Source: Diogma glabrata
Lineage: Eukaryota > Arthropoda > Insecta > Diptera > Cylindrotomidae
DNA: 64,000 nucleotides
Direction: 5' to 3'
NCBI GenBank assembly: GCA_963693315.1
Contig: OY856188.1
Span: forward strand, 186,283,487 to 186,347,486
Shown here: in pieces, positions 25,701 through 35,764 of the stretch
How the letters are laid out: the number at the start of each line of letters is the position of its first letter
Position numbering within the stretch: the first letter of the stretch is position 1
Program-made: the position numbers and the translations under genes
The notes under the pieces: model-generated
What the model was told of the DNA's origin: nothing
The model's input: only the letters and a program-made list of their open reading frames with translations
Databases searched by the model: none

Positions 25701-27939
25701 TGGCAAATTAGTTATGCAAAATCTGTGGACAATGCACGACATTGGTTGGGACAACACTCTTCCTATTCACATCGTTACCTTTTGGAATGAGTATAAAAAC
25801 GAGCTAGCTACACTAAGTCGAATTATGATTCCGCGTCTTCTAGTATCCTGTACTGCTCAACACATCGAACTTCATGGGTTTTGCGATGCGTCTGAGAAGG
25901 CGTATGGCTGTGTACTTTATACCCGAACATTATCTTCAACTAACCAATATCACATACACTTATTGTGTGCGAAAACTAGGGTCGCTCCTTTGAAAAAAGA
26001 AACGATTCCCCGTTTGGAATTGTGCGCGGCGGTACTACTATCAGAAGTCGTTTCCAAGGTAACATCCGCACTGGACGTCACTTTCAGTTCAGTATATTTA
26101 TGGACAGATTCGCAAATAACGTTGTTTCGGATCCGTTCTGAGCCGTCGAAATATGCAGTGTTTGTTGCAAATCGGCTCATTAAAATCCTGGAACTCACAT
26201 CACCTACAGATTGGCATTATGTTAAGACGTCAGAAAATCCCGCTGATCTAGCATCTCGAGGTCTTATGCCTTCGCAATTTACAACAGCGAGTCTCTGGTG
26301 GAATGGACCAGCATTTTTAAGAAGTCAATCTTCAACCTGGCCTGATTGTCCAGATAGTTTACTCTCCGATGAAGTAACAACCCTTGAAGTACGTAATCCA
26401 CACAAACATGTCTTAATCCAGAATCAGTCGGACGACCAATCTATTTTCCTACGATATCAATCATTCACATTACTGGTTCGCGTGGTTGCTTATATCCTTC
26501 GATTTGGCAAAAATGCTAGGAACGAGCAAAATCGAAAATCAGCATCATCCATATTTCTACAACCCTGTGAAATCCACAACGCTACATTGCAATTAATTAG
26601 ATTGGTTCAACAGAGCCAGTTTGGAGAAGATCTGCACTCCCTCAAAACGACTCAAGGTCTGTCACGAACCAGTTCGTTGTCTGCCCTTGCGGCTTTCATT
26701 GACAATGAGGACGTGTTGCGAGTCGGTGGTCGTTTGGTCCACGCATCGGTTTCAGATAATCAGAAACATCCAATTTTATTACCCGGCCATCACCCTTTCA
26801 GCGTATTGATCGCAAGGCATCAACATTTGAAATCCCTTCATGCAGGTCCTCAGGCTCTCCTGTACAACCTTAGACTTCAATATTGGATTATAGGAGGTCG
26901 CAACCTGTGCAGGAAAATCGTCCAACAATGTGTTCGATGCCATCGAGCTAAACCTCAACTTCGAAATCAAGTCATGGGCAACTTACCTGCTGATAGAGTT
27001 CAAACAGGTGTACGGCCGTTCTTGAGTGTCGGAATTGACTTCTGCGGACCATTTTGGTATTTACAAACGAGCAGGTCTAAAGTCAAATACAAATGCTACA
27101 TCTGTCTTTTTGTCTGTTTCACCACGAAAGCGGTACACTTAGAAATAGTCATGAGTGTATCTACGGAATCGTTTCTAGCTTGCCTTCGTCGTTTTGTTGC
27201 TCGACGTGGCATAAGTAGCAGGATTTATTCTGATAACGCCACCAATTTTATAGGTGCGCGCTCTGAGCTCAAAGATTTACGAACACTCTTTCTCTCACAA
27301 TCTTTTATAGAATCTACTACCAAGTTTTGTAGCTCAAACAATATCGAATGGAACACCATACCTCCTCGGTCTCCGCACTTTGGCGGGCTTTGGGAAGCGG
27401 CAATTAAAAGTGCCAAGCATCACTTTAAACGCGCTGTTGGAAACGCTATATTTACTATAGAAGAACTTCTCACATTAGTTTCACAGATTGAAGCTTGCTT
27501 AAATTCACGGCCTTTGACTCCAATGTCTAGTGATCCTTCCGATCTAAACGCTCTGTCTCCAGGTCATTTCCTCATCGGAGCTCCACTACTTTCGATTCCA
27601 GAACCGTCCCTAATTGATTTGGTTCCAAATAGACTATCTCGCTTTCAACGTATTCAACAAATTTCGCATCATTTTTGGGAACGATGGCGGTGTGAATATT
27701 TATCTGAACTTCAGCAAAGACAGAAATGGCGTCAAGGAGTATTTAAGTTTCAAATAGGATCATTGGTCATTCTACAAGATGACAATTTACCGCCCTTGAA
27801 GTGGAATTTGGGTCGAATAACCGCACTACACCCTGGAAAGGATGGCGTGGTTCGCGTAGTTTCTGTCAAAACGTCGCAATCAGAAGTGAAAAGAGCAGTT
27901 AATCGCATTAGCGTTCTTCCCATTCCCAACGAAAACTAA
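22729..27939 (+). CDS. BEL/Pao gag-pol polyprotein
   Basis: A single 1736-residue frame encodes every replication activity of the element. Residues 1-300 are gag, with a coiled-coil-rich start and the DUF1759 block LPELTLPVFNGLESDW near 119. Cysteine knuckles follow at 331-345 and 366-392. The aspartic protease is at LDSGS (D479). RT starts with RVVFNAS near 765 and has YVDD at 886-889. RNase H acidic residues are D1053, E1097 and D1127. The integrase zinc finger is H1366, H1371, C1401, C1404; the catalytic triad is D1437, D1502 and E1556 (GGLWEAA). The C-terminal DUF5641-type domain is about 1630-1733. The start has a fair AATTATGGCG context. No frameshift separates gag from pol, as usual in BEL. 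The frame is intact, so it is probably functional. Confidence 0.97.
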   Translation: MADTANIELLKKQRAAFKGQLTAFKSKLSAAISIGGVESLLRRLQRVYDKYDAVQNKLECLDDTAALDRSSFEDDYSNLEVILRDKLHDIKKSEEVSLSTSFHNTSQHDLNSSTTVSASLRLPELTLPVFNGLESDWLSFRDIFIDLIHNKTLDNTVKFLYLISSIRSGSAYSLISSIPVTTSNYETAWKLLCEKYDNETSIQRHHTRELYEVRNPQEHSCKALQLFIDKISKHYNALKSLSVPVHECDLFLVHHLVQRLDQSSRIHVIKKTKPNSILTFTEFIEILRGRIRVLEALTSNSNLTQSRPHKAARQISLNAVSTPSGSSNSECACCSGSHTLPHCPAFLSDKFTPRARYHFIKDRRLCGNCLVDRHAISECRHLPCNKCALKHHTLLHFERTEFVSQPTSQSGASNHCFEQSLRDSTTSSNEVNVENTCTSSSLQPTKFTRHSEDIVLLGTAMVHALVHDGIKILCRALLDSGSTMNFITANACHLLQARKYPTFKSITGIAGAKTLIKHKTHITIASCVSDFKVTLKFYILPTITNNIPCARIEIPDLSIPSQIKLADPSFNLPNRVDILLGAEIYHQLFKGSFIKLHRDLPPFYESELGYIVSGKTKLASPQLIDCQPHRALCSIESLEKQIKRFWEIETTSSKPIWSQEESLCEEHFKQNAQRLDDGRYVVTLPTKPNLSLLGSSNISAQRQFFALETRLQRNPELYSQYRYFMNEYQSLGHMERVNHNTETRTYYLPHHCVVKEQSETTKLRVVFNASAKTSSSISLNDCLMVGPTIQQDLFSIMLRFRKHIVAFSGDIAKMYRQILIQENQQDLQRILWRNNSSETIQTFKLRTVTYGTASAPFLAIRTLHQLAMDEREKFPIASKILDNDFYVDDLLTGAASIDSAITLKTDLIQLLSQGGFELRKFVSNIPQLSSPDQENSAVKIVLGVIWNTKSDNYEMHFHPPVKSSICTKRNLLSELCQIFDPLGICAPIILTGKLVMQNLWTMHDIGWDNTLPIHIVTFWNEYKNELATLSRIMIPRLLVSCTAQHIELHGFCDASEKAYGCVLYTRTLSSTNQYHIHLLCAKTRVAPLKKETIPRLELCAAVLLSEVVSKVTSALDVTFSSVYLWTDSQITLFRIRSEPSKYAVFVANRLIKILELTSPTDWHYVKTSENPADLASRGLMPSQFTTASLWWNGPAFLRSQSSTWPDCPDSLLSDEVTTLEVRNPHKHVLIQNQSDDQSIFLRYQSFTLLVRVVAYILRFGKNARNEQNRKSASSIFLQPCEIHNATLQLIRLVQQSQFGEDLHSLKTTQGLSRTSSLSALAAFIDNEDVLRVGGRLVHASVSDNQKHPILLPGHHPFSVLIARHQHLKSLHAGPQALLYNLRLQYWIIGGRNLCRKIVQQCVRCHRAKPQLRNQVMGNLPADRVQTGVRPFLSVGIDFCGPFWYLQTSRSKVKYKCYICLFVCFTTKAVHLEIVMSVSTESFLACLRRFVARRGISSRIYSDNATNFIGARSELKDLRTLFLSQSFIESTTKFCSSNNIEWNTIPPRSPHFGGLWEAAIKSAKHHFKRAVGNAIFTIEELLTLVSQIEACLNSRPLTPMSSDPSDLNALSPGHFLIGAPLLSIPEPSLIDLVPNRLSRFQRIQQISHHFWERWRCEYLSELQQRQKWRQGVFKFQIGSLVILQDDNLPPLKWNLGRITALHPGKDGVVRVVSVKTSQSEVKRAVNRISVLPIPNEN

Positions 27940-28130
27940 TGTATTCGAAACTATAATAACTGGTATTTGTAAATAAATGCCAACTTATTATTATTATGTT
28001 CATTCAATGTAATCATCATATTATGTCTTCATATACTTTTATGAAATTATTTCTATAATGAAATAAAATAATTGAGATTACATATTATCTCAAGCTGTTC
28101 ATTCATCATTCGGTGATAAGCATATTAAGT
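27940..28130 (+). other. Start of BEL 3' non-coding region
   Basis: AT-rich sequence after the gag-pol stop. No envelope-like frame, signal peptide or membrane segment occurs between here and the 3' LTR. Confidence 0.7.
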
Positions 28131-28134
28131 ATGC

Positions 28135-28480
28135 TTTAAAATTCTTGAACAAGCAAAAAAGACCTTTAAACGAAATATCACAATCCTCGTCGAGCGCATA
28201 AAATTATTAGTCGATAAAATTCTTGAACAAGCAAAAGACCTTTAAACGAAATATCACAACCCTCGTCGAGCGCATAAAATTATTAGTCGATAAAATTCTT
28301 GAACAAGCAAAAGACCTTTAAACGAAATATCACAACCCTCGTCGAGCGCATAAAATTATTAGTCGATAAAATTCTTGAACAAGTAAAAACGACCTTTTAT
28401 CGAAATGTCACAATTCTCTTCAAGCAAATAAAATCAGTAGTCAATAACACTCTTGAACGAATAAAATCGATTTTTTTTTA
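28135..28480 (+). repeat. Tandem array of about 81-bp units
   Basis: Units begin ATTCTTGAACAAGCAAAA and include CGAAATATCACAA and TCGTCGAGCGCATAAAATTA. The first three are nearly identical and the later ones degrade. A 60-residue frame (28299-28481) is only translated repeat. Confidence 0.85.
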
Positions 28481-28884
28481 ATTTTCATAATTATCGTCAA
28501 GCAAATAATTCCAGTTCTCAAAAAAAATCTTCAATCTTCACTGAAATGGTAATCATCAAATGGGTTTTTGTGCTTGAGGAGATTTGTGATTTTTCACCAG
28601 CTCAGTGAGTCATTAAAGGTCCGAATCTTCAAGATGTAAAAGAGTTGTGAACTTGAATTCACTAACCATCCAGGTACGAGAAATTAAAAACTCGAAAGGC
28701 AAGTCAAATTGTAACTCGATCAAGAACTTACATCCTCGGTCGATTGTTACTTTCGTCGTTTCACAAGTGTAACATCATCTATTGCCTCAGTTACCTTCAA
28801 TCTTCTATGTCAGTTTATCCATCATCCTAGGCAATGTTTTGAAACATTAAGTTGTAGTCAATGCTTTACATTTTTTCATGTTTA

Positions 28885-29275
28885 AGCAGGTATTTTCTTC
28901 GGTTGCTATGCACATTTCAGGTTTAAGCATGTATTTTCTTCGGTTGCTATGCACATCTCATGTTTAAGCAGGTATTTTCTTCGGTTGCTATGCACATTTC
29001 AGGTTTAAGCATGTATTTTCTTCGGTTGCTATGCACATCTCATGTTTAAGCAGGTATTTTCTTCGGTTGCTATGCACATCTCATGTTTAAGCATGTATTT
29101 TCTTCGGTTGCTATGCACATCTCATGTTTAAGCAGGTATTTTCTTCGGTTGCTATGCACATCTCATGTTTAAGCAGATATTTTCTTCGGTTGCTATGCAC
29201 ATCTCATGTTTAAGCATGTATTATCTTTGGGTGCTACGCACATCTCATAGTTAAGCAGTATTATTTTCAGTCGGT
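28885..29275 (+). repeat. Tandem array of 41-bp units, nine or more copies
   Basis: The unit contains TTTTCTTCGGTTGCTATGCA then CATCTCATGTTTAAGCA. Variants alternate CATTTCAGG with CATCTCATG and GCAGG with GCATG, suggesting a two-unit higher-order repeat in the first half. The last copies are degenerate. Confidence 0.85.
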
Positions 29276-30059
29276 ATGCAAATTATCTTCAGTTGTTATG
29301 AGCTCTTCATGATTGAGCTGCCACTACCATCAATGCGCGTAATGTCTAATAAAGCATTCACTTACAACAATTTCCGTCTTAAATTCATTTTAGTCACAAG
29401 ATAACCACCTGACGTCATTAATTCATTTTTTTAGGCATTTGGTGTAGATCAAAACCGGCATAAAGCCCTGTTGAAAAAATTATGTTCCATATCATCATCA
29501 TCGTAAGATCTCCCAATGTCGTCCGCTACAAATTATTGCAGACTTTGGTCGTTTCAATATCCAGAATAGTCTTCATCTTTATCTGGGATATTTTAGCATG
29601 TTCGTATCTAAAATGAGTCATGTATCAAAAGGTATTGATCATACACTCCTGAATACATGTCCAAGGTTTAGCAAGCTATCGATTAGTCCACACAAACCGT
29701 CAAGTTCAATCAATTAAACCGTTCAATTATCAAAAATTGTTTGATTAACCACACGAACGGAATACTTATCTACTAATACTTACTATGATGAAATAGATCT
29801 TTTCTTGTGACTTATTAATAGTCCTCATCACAGTCATTAAAAATATAAAGTAAACAAATGTTTTTCGTTCATATTTTATTTATAAGAGTCACGTAGAATG
29901 AACTACACAATAGATTTACTGGAAATGTATAACCAGTAATTAGTCAAATTAAATTAATCAAAACCAGCTAAATTTTATAATTTTGATTTTTAAAATTATT
30001 AATTTAAATCGTGATTTTGATAACCTCCTGAAGAAACATACTGTTAAAGTAAGACTTTA
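29276..30059 (+). other. BEL 3' non-coding spacer
   Basis: Between the 41-bp array and the polypurine tract I see no frame or clear structure. It is part of the element by position. Confidence 0.6.
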
Positions 30060-30060
30060 A

Positions 30061-30073
30061 CGGCGGGAGTATA
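30061..30073 (+). other. Polypurine tract
   Basis: CGGCGGGAGTATA abuts the 3' LTR. Its purine core GGCGGGAG would prime plus-strand synthesis. Confidence 0.8.
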
Positions 30074-32128
30074 TGTTGACACTTCGTCAAAATTCTAAAA
30101 AGAAATAAATAAAAATTATCAGAAAATGTAATATTCACATGACTAGTATTCAAATTAACTTAACTTTTTTGATGTTGTTTATATGTTGTATTACATCAAC
30201 ATAAACATAAACCAATTTTAAATTTCAATCAGTAGATATTGCTGAACTTCTTTCATTGTAAGATGAATTACTTTAATCATCTCAATGTTTCTAAAAAGAA
30301 ATAAATAAAAGTTAGCACAGATATAATGTTCAAATACCTGGTGTTAGGATTAACTTAACTTCTACAATCAGAAAATTATTTCTATTATGTCCTTTTGAGA
30401 GATGAAGTATCTTAAGATGCCATTTATAATTCTAGAAATATATAAAAAAATATTATTTAAATGAATAATTGCTAAATATTATAAGTTGTTTACATTTTAA
30501 GACGTCAGCTTGACAATTAATATGATGTCCCGTTGTTAAAGAAAACAGCAATTTTTGGCTACAATCAGTAGAATTTGTGCTATATTGCTAAAATTTATAA
30601 TAAAATTGTGGAACATATTTTTTGTTGGGTTGTCGGATTGTTAAGTTTTAGATATATAAGTCTTCATGTTTTTAATATATCTCTCTTCTTTTTGATATAA
30701 TTTTTGTATTATCAACATCATCTTAAAATATATTCTGTAATTTAAACTCGACTTTTTAGAGTAATTTTTGCCTTTAAGCTCGTTGCAGTTTTATATAAAT
30801 TATTTGTTCGGGCATTAAAATTTAATAGATTAATCGTGTATCAAGTTTGTGTTAAACTTTTGTTCATTAAAGTGAAATAAAAATAAAGAAAAAGTGTTGA
30901 GTTTTTGGATTTAGTAGAATTCCGCCATTTTTCTAGTTATGGCATCAGGGCGTGTCTGATCAAATAGCCGTGTGAGGCATTATTATATTTTTATTCCTGG
31001 ATAACTGCGAAGTGAATTATATTTTAATGGACAATTAGCAGTCATATTTTGTTCATTAATCGCCTTGTCAGGCATTCATAGATTTATAGCAACAATATTA
31101 TCAATTATCAAATAGCCGTGTGAGGCATTATTATATTTTTATTCCTGGATAACTGCGAAGTGAATTATATTTTAATGGACAATTAGCAGTCATATTTTGT
31201 TCATTAATCGCCTTGTCAGGCATTTATAGATTTATAACAACTATATTATCAATTACCAATAGTCATGTATGGCATTAACAAATTTTCATCATAGAACAAC
31301 TTTTGTATTTATCCATTTATATCGTCATCACCGTCATCGAGTTTGATATCGCATTAACAGACTTATCATTTATTTCAGCAATCACAGTTTGGTCATCATT
31401 CGCCTTGTAAGGCATTCACAGATTTGTGGCATCAATTACCGCCACAAATTTTATACCGCCATCATCAGTAGCCTTCATCAAGAGTTTCATATGGCAACAG
31501 ATTTATATTACCATATATCAAAATTTGGATTTGTATATATTATATCGTCATCATCCGTAGCCTTGTAAGGCGTTGCCAAATGCATATCATCATATAACAG
31601 TATTTATATTTCATATCGTCATCATCAAGAATTTTATAAGGCAATAACAAATGTACATCAGTTATATTGACAATCATATTCTATTCATCAATGGCCTTGT
31701 AAGGCATTTACAAATTTATATTACTTACATCAACATTCATATGTACCAGTTTATATCGTCATCATCCGTAGCCTTGTAAGGCATTACCAAATGTGTGTCA
31801 CCATATAACAGGATTTATATATTATATCTTCATCATCAAGAATTTTGTAAGGAACTAACAAATCTATATCAGTTATATTGACAATCATATTCTATTCATC
31901 AATGGCCTTGTAAGGCATTAACAAATTTATGACACTTATATCAGCAATTATACTTTATACATACATATCGTCATCATCAATAGTCTTGTAAGGCATTAAC
32001 AAATTTATCTAATTAATGTCATCAATTTCAACCGCTGTGTGAGCTGATCCATGTCACATCCTTTGGCTTCTTCATCTTCCAACAAAAAACAAATCATACA
32101 GTCCACTGCCAAGCCAGAGGCGTGTACA
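30074..32128 (+). repeat. BEL 3' LTR
   Basis: 2055 bp, with the same sequence as the 5' LTR at a constant offset and no difference found by reading. It ends GCGTGTACA, followed by the ATAGT duplication. Confidence 0.95.
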
Positions 32129-32133
32129 ATAGT
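32129..32133. repeat. BEL target-site duplication, right (ATAGT)
   Basis: It matches 20205-20209. Beyond it the minus-strand RT of the target element resumes. Confidence 0.95.
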
Positions 32134-32245
32134 TCTAAGGTCATTGTTTAATGAATCTTTCAAATTTGATCTACAGTTATTAAGCGCTAACGGAGAATAT
32201 AATTTAAAGTTGTTAAGGTGGTGTGTTAAATAGATAAGCTCCTCG
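32134..32245 (-). pseudogene. Continuation of the RT split by BEL
   Basis: On the minus strand this short segment reads FKLYSPLALNNCRSNLKD, then SLNNDLRTILDCG, which is the RT stretch immediately N-terminal to the VEFNTSKT block found left of the BEL element. It shows that both flanks were one gene before insertion. One frameshift lies at the junction region. The segment ends near 32245, where a plus-strand non-LTR element begins, so the remainder was lost or displaced. Confidence 0.7.
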
Positions 32246-32259
32246 CGCTACACCCTAGG

Positions 32260-34942
32260 TTACGCTAATAGTCTATAGGAATCAACTTGGTAGCCAAACA
32301 TTTCATTTCGAACTCTTGGCTGTGATACAAAAAAAAATAAATAAGAACCAAAATCACAATAACAACGGTACTTTTCAGCACCATAAGACAAAAATATTGG
32401 ACCTTCAGTCCGTATTTTGCAATTGAACATTGGAGGCATAAGCCGGTAAAAAACTGAACATTTACAAAGATTATTAAAAGATTACAACATCGACGTTGTA
32501 ATTCTGCAAGAAACGCATGCAGCAGATGAAGCGCAACTTACCTCTAGAGGAAACATTGTTGGTTACAAATTAATTAGTGCTATTTACCATCAAGCATATG
32601 GATCTGCCACGTATGTTAAGTCAGAAATCCTGAACTGCACCCACGTACTTACACAGTCCGTCGATATACATCTTATTGTTGTTGATATATCGGACACGAA
32701 AATTGTAAACGTATACAAGCCTCCAAATACAGGATGGCCAGCTGCTACTCTATCATTATTTCACCACCCAGCAATATATACTGGTGACTTCAATAGTCAT
32801 CACACTCAGTGTTCCTACTCAAATAATAATACCAATGGCGTGCAACTGACCGACTGGGTGGATATAACAACATGTTCCTGGTATATGATGCGAATGACAT
32901 GAAAACCTTTAGATCTGCAAGATGACGAAGCGATTAGAATCCCGACCTCTGTTTTTCCACAAAAAACGAACAACGTAACCCTATTTCCAATATCTATGGC
33001 TGTCTTACATGGTTTTCCGCGCTGTCAACACCGTCCAGTAATTCTTGAGGTAGGAATCCAAATCCCACTCGTTAACTCTACTCCTCAACCTAGATGGAAT
33101 TTTAACAAAGCTGACTGGGCTAAATATAGGTTGGAGTTGGATGAAGTGATTTGTTGGATCCAACCCATTCCTAAAAATTACGATAGATTTGTTGGAGCCA
33201 TCATCTCAACTGCAAAGAATTGCATCCCAAGTGGCTTCCGTGAAGAATATATTACTGGCTGGAGTAGAGCAAGATCGATATATTATATGAGGAGTACCTT
33301 AGTAGTGGTGAGGCAGACGTGGCTGATAACTTGATACACTCACTGGACGCCGCGAGAAAGCAAAAGTGGTTTAGCGCTGTTGAAAACTTAGAATTTTCCC
33401 ATTCAAGCAGGGAAGCATGGAGTCTCCTTCGAAAGCTGGGTGGCTCAAACTCAATTACTCGTGCTAACAATAAAATAAATCCACAGGACATTGCGAATCA
33501 CATAGTAAACATGTCTCGTTTTTCTATTAATCGCCTTCATAAGAGGACCATGAAACGTAAATTAAGAGAAATGAAGCGCAATTGCTCGTCTCCATCGAAG
33601 TATGCGAACTCTCTTAGTAGCGAAGAACTAGATGCAGCTCTGTCCCAATTCAAAAACGGAAAAGCAGCTGGCTACGATGGCATTTTTCCAGAATTTCTTA
33701 AAAATGCTGAAAAAAATGTAAAACAGTGGCTAACTAAATTTTTCTCGAGTGTCCTAGAAACCGGCAATCTACCAAAACATTTTAAGACTACGAAAGTGAT
33801 AGCGATACTTAAGCCAGGTAAACCATCCAATGAACCAGGAAGCTATCGCCTGATTGCCCTTTTGAACACCTGCTATAAATTGCTAGAACGGCTCAAATAC
33901 AATCGTATCGCACCGATATTGAATGACCAGATCTCAGTCGAACAAGCTGATTTTCGTCCCAATCGCAGTTGCACTGACCAACTGTTCGCTTTCACATCCT
34001 ATATCGAAGCTGGGTATCAAAACAACTAAAAACAGGCGCAGTACTCATCGATCTTACTGCAGCATATGACACGGTCTGGCGAATTGGGATTATATATAAG
34101 CTGTTCAATGCAATACCTTGTAGCACCATCTCGCGTTTAATTAACAACATGCTGAGTAATCGTGTATTCAAAGTTCATCTAAATATTTCCTGTAGTAGGT
34201 CTAAAATGCTTAACAATGGTTTGCCACAGGGTTCCGTCCTGGCGGCATTACTTTTTAATCTGTACATTCATGACATTCCTGACACAACATCAAAGAAATT
34301 TGGTTACGCTGATGATTGGACCCTAGCACTCAAAACAAAGACATGGGTGTCTTGGAGGATTTTCTCTCAACTGACCTAGCGATAACGAATGACTATTTTC
34401 GAACGTGGAGCTTATTTCCCAATCTAAGTAAAACCGAGAGCTCTTGTTTCCACTTAAACAACAAACTGGCAAAACACGAACTATCAGTGTTATTTAACGG
34501 CACTGTCATTAAATACAATCAACAGCCAAAGTACCTGGGCATTAGTCTCGATAGAACTCATTCTTTTAAACTCCACCTAGAAAATACGTCAAAAAAACTT
34601 AAAACGAGAAACAATATATTGCACAAACTGGCAGACTCGACATGGGGTGCTACTCCAGCTACCCTTCTGCACAACTGCTCTAAGTTTGGTTTACTCAGTA
34701 GCTGAGTATGGCGCACCAGTCTGGTTGAATAGCACACATACTCAAAAAGTTGACTGCTAGCTGCATGCCACGATGCATACTATTAGTGCTACTATCAGAT
34801 CCACCCATTTACCTTGGGGCACTGTGTTAAGCAATATCGCTCCGCCTGCACTCAGACGCTCGCATGCTCTCATGCGTGAACATAAAAAGGCAACCAACAA
34901 CATCACGTTACCCTTGCACGAATATAACGGTGACCACGCAAC
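32260..34942 (+). pseudogene. Non-LTR retrotransposon ORF2: endonuclease and RT, broken
   Basis: An APE-type endonuclease starts near 32393 (RILQLNIGG), with an in-frame stop, then VVILQETHA (catalytic Glu, near 32500), NVYKPP and TGDFNSHHT (near 32780). The linker and fingers follow in other frames (32996-33334 and 33319-34029), with GKAAGYDGIFPEFLK and DFRPNRSCTDQL. The palm resumes at 34149 with GLPQGSVLAALLFN and FGYADDWT (YADD near 34306). The tail includes RSTHLPWGTVLSNIAPP, a block usual in jockey/I-group elements. At least five frameshifts or stops make it dead. The 3' end is cut by the CCCA-ended element at 34945. Confidence 0.8.
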
Positions 34943-34944
34943 TA

Positions 34945-35762
34945 CCCAAGTAGGTTTTGCCAGTCATTGACATACGGCCAAGCACTGGTTCATTAATGGT
35001 TAACAGTACTTGGCTATTGTTGCTGGGCCAATACTAGAGCCAATCATCGGCCGATCTATGGTTTACAGAAATTAGCCAGTATATTGTTATCCTTGAATGA
35101 CCAAGCATTGGTCCATGAATGGTAAATATTACTTGGCTATTGTTATTGGGCCATTACTGTAGCCATGAATTTGCCGATCTGTCATTTTTTTTTAAATTTC
35201 ACTAGAGTATTATCCTTTTTAGAAATACATAGTTTGAAAAATTTCACATATAGTTTAGTTATCGCCTTGTCGGTTGAAAGACTATGGTAATATAGAAAAG
35301 GTTGGTATATGTTTTAATTTATTTTCATTTTATTTTCATATTTTTTTTGATTATTTTGTAAATAATTTATTTAAATTTATGTATAAAAAATATTATTTTA
35401 TATTTTTTTTAATGGCGGAGTACTGGCGGAGTCAGGGCGGAGTTTGCCATTACTCAGCCATTCCTGCAACTGAACCTGTTGTATGGGGAGTTTTGAATTT
35501 TTTCCGTCATTTTATTTTATTTTAAATTAGTTTGTATTTAATTTATTTAAATTTACATATGATAATAATGTATATTTTTTTTAACGGCCCAGTCATGGTT
35601 GCCAGTATTTGGCCCAAGAATGGCAACCATTTATTGTCCGAAGTTATCATCCAGTAAAATTATGTTAATGGCCCAGTCGTGGTTGCCAGTACTCGCTCAT
35701 TGCTGCATTACTGGCTGCTAGTAATGGACCATTACTGGACCAGTTGTACAACCTTGTATGGG
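34945..35762 (-). mobile_element. CCCA-ended non-autonomous element, copy 3
   Basis: It starts CCCAAGTAGGTTTTGCCAG and ends GTACAACCTTGTATGGG, the reverse of copy 1, and is 818 bp long. TA flanks both sides (34943-34944 and 35763-35764). It lacks the 486-bp insertion of copy 1 and so gives the empty site. Internal blocks of CCAGTAATGG/CCATTACTGG are inverted around several centres. It has no gene. Confidence 0.75.
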
Positions 35763-35764
35763 TA

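Larger units (their letters stand above)
20210..32128 (+). mobile_element. Full-length BEL/Pao LTR retrotransposon
   Basis: An 11,919-bp element with TGT...ACA LTRs of 2055 bp each, a 5-bp target duplication, a tRNA-Tyr-type primer-binding site, one intact gag-pol frame, a 2.1-kb 3' non-coding region with two tandem arrays, and a polypurine tract. Corresponding LTR positions keep a constant offset of 9864 bases with no mismatch that I could find by reading, which implies a very recent insertion. No envelope-like frame follows pol. All catalytic motifs are present, so it looks potentially active. It sits inside a minus-strand non-LTR element. Confidence 0.95.

Noticed and set aside
22729..27939. 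Several short frames on both strands inside the BEL gag-pol
   Set aside because: They are shadows of the 1736-residue frame and have no motifs of their own.
28299..28481. Small plus-strand protein frame after gag-pol
   Set aside because: It is a translation of the 81-bp tandem repeat; no envelope or accessory gene features.
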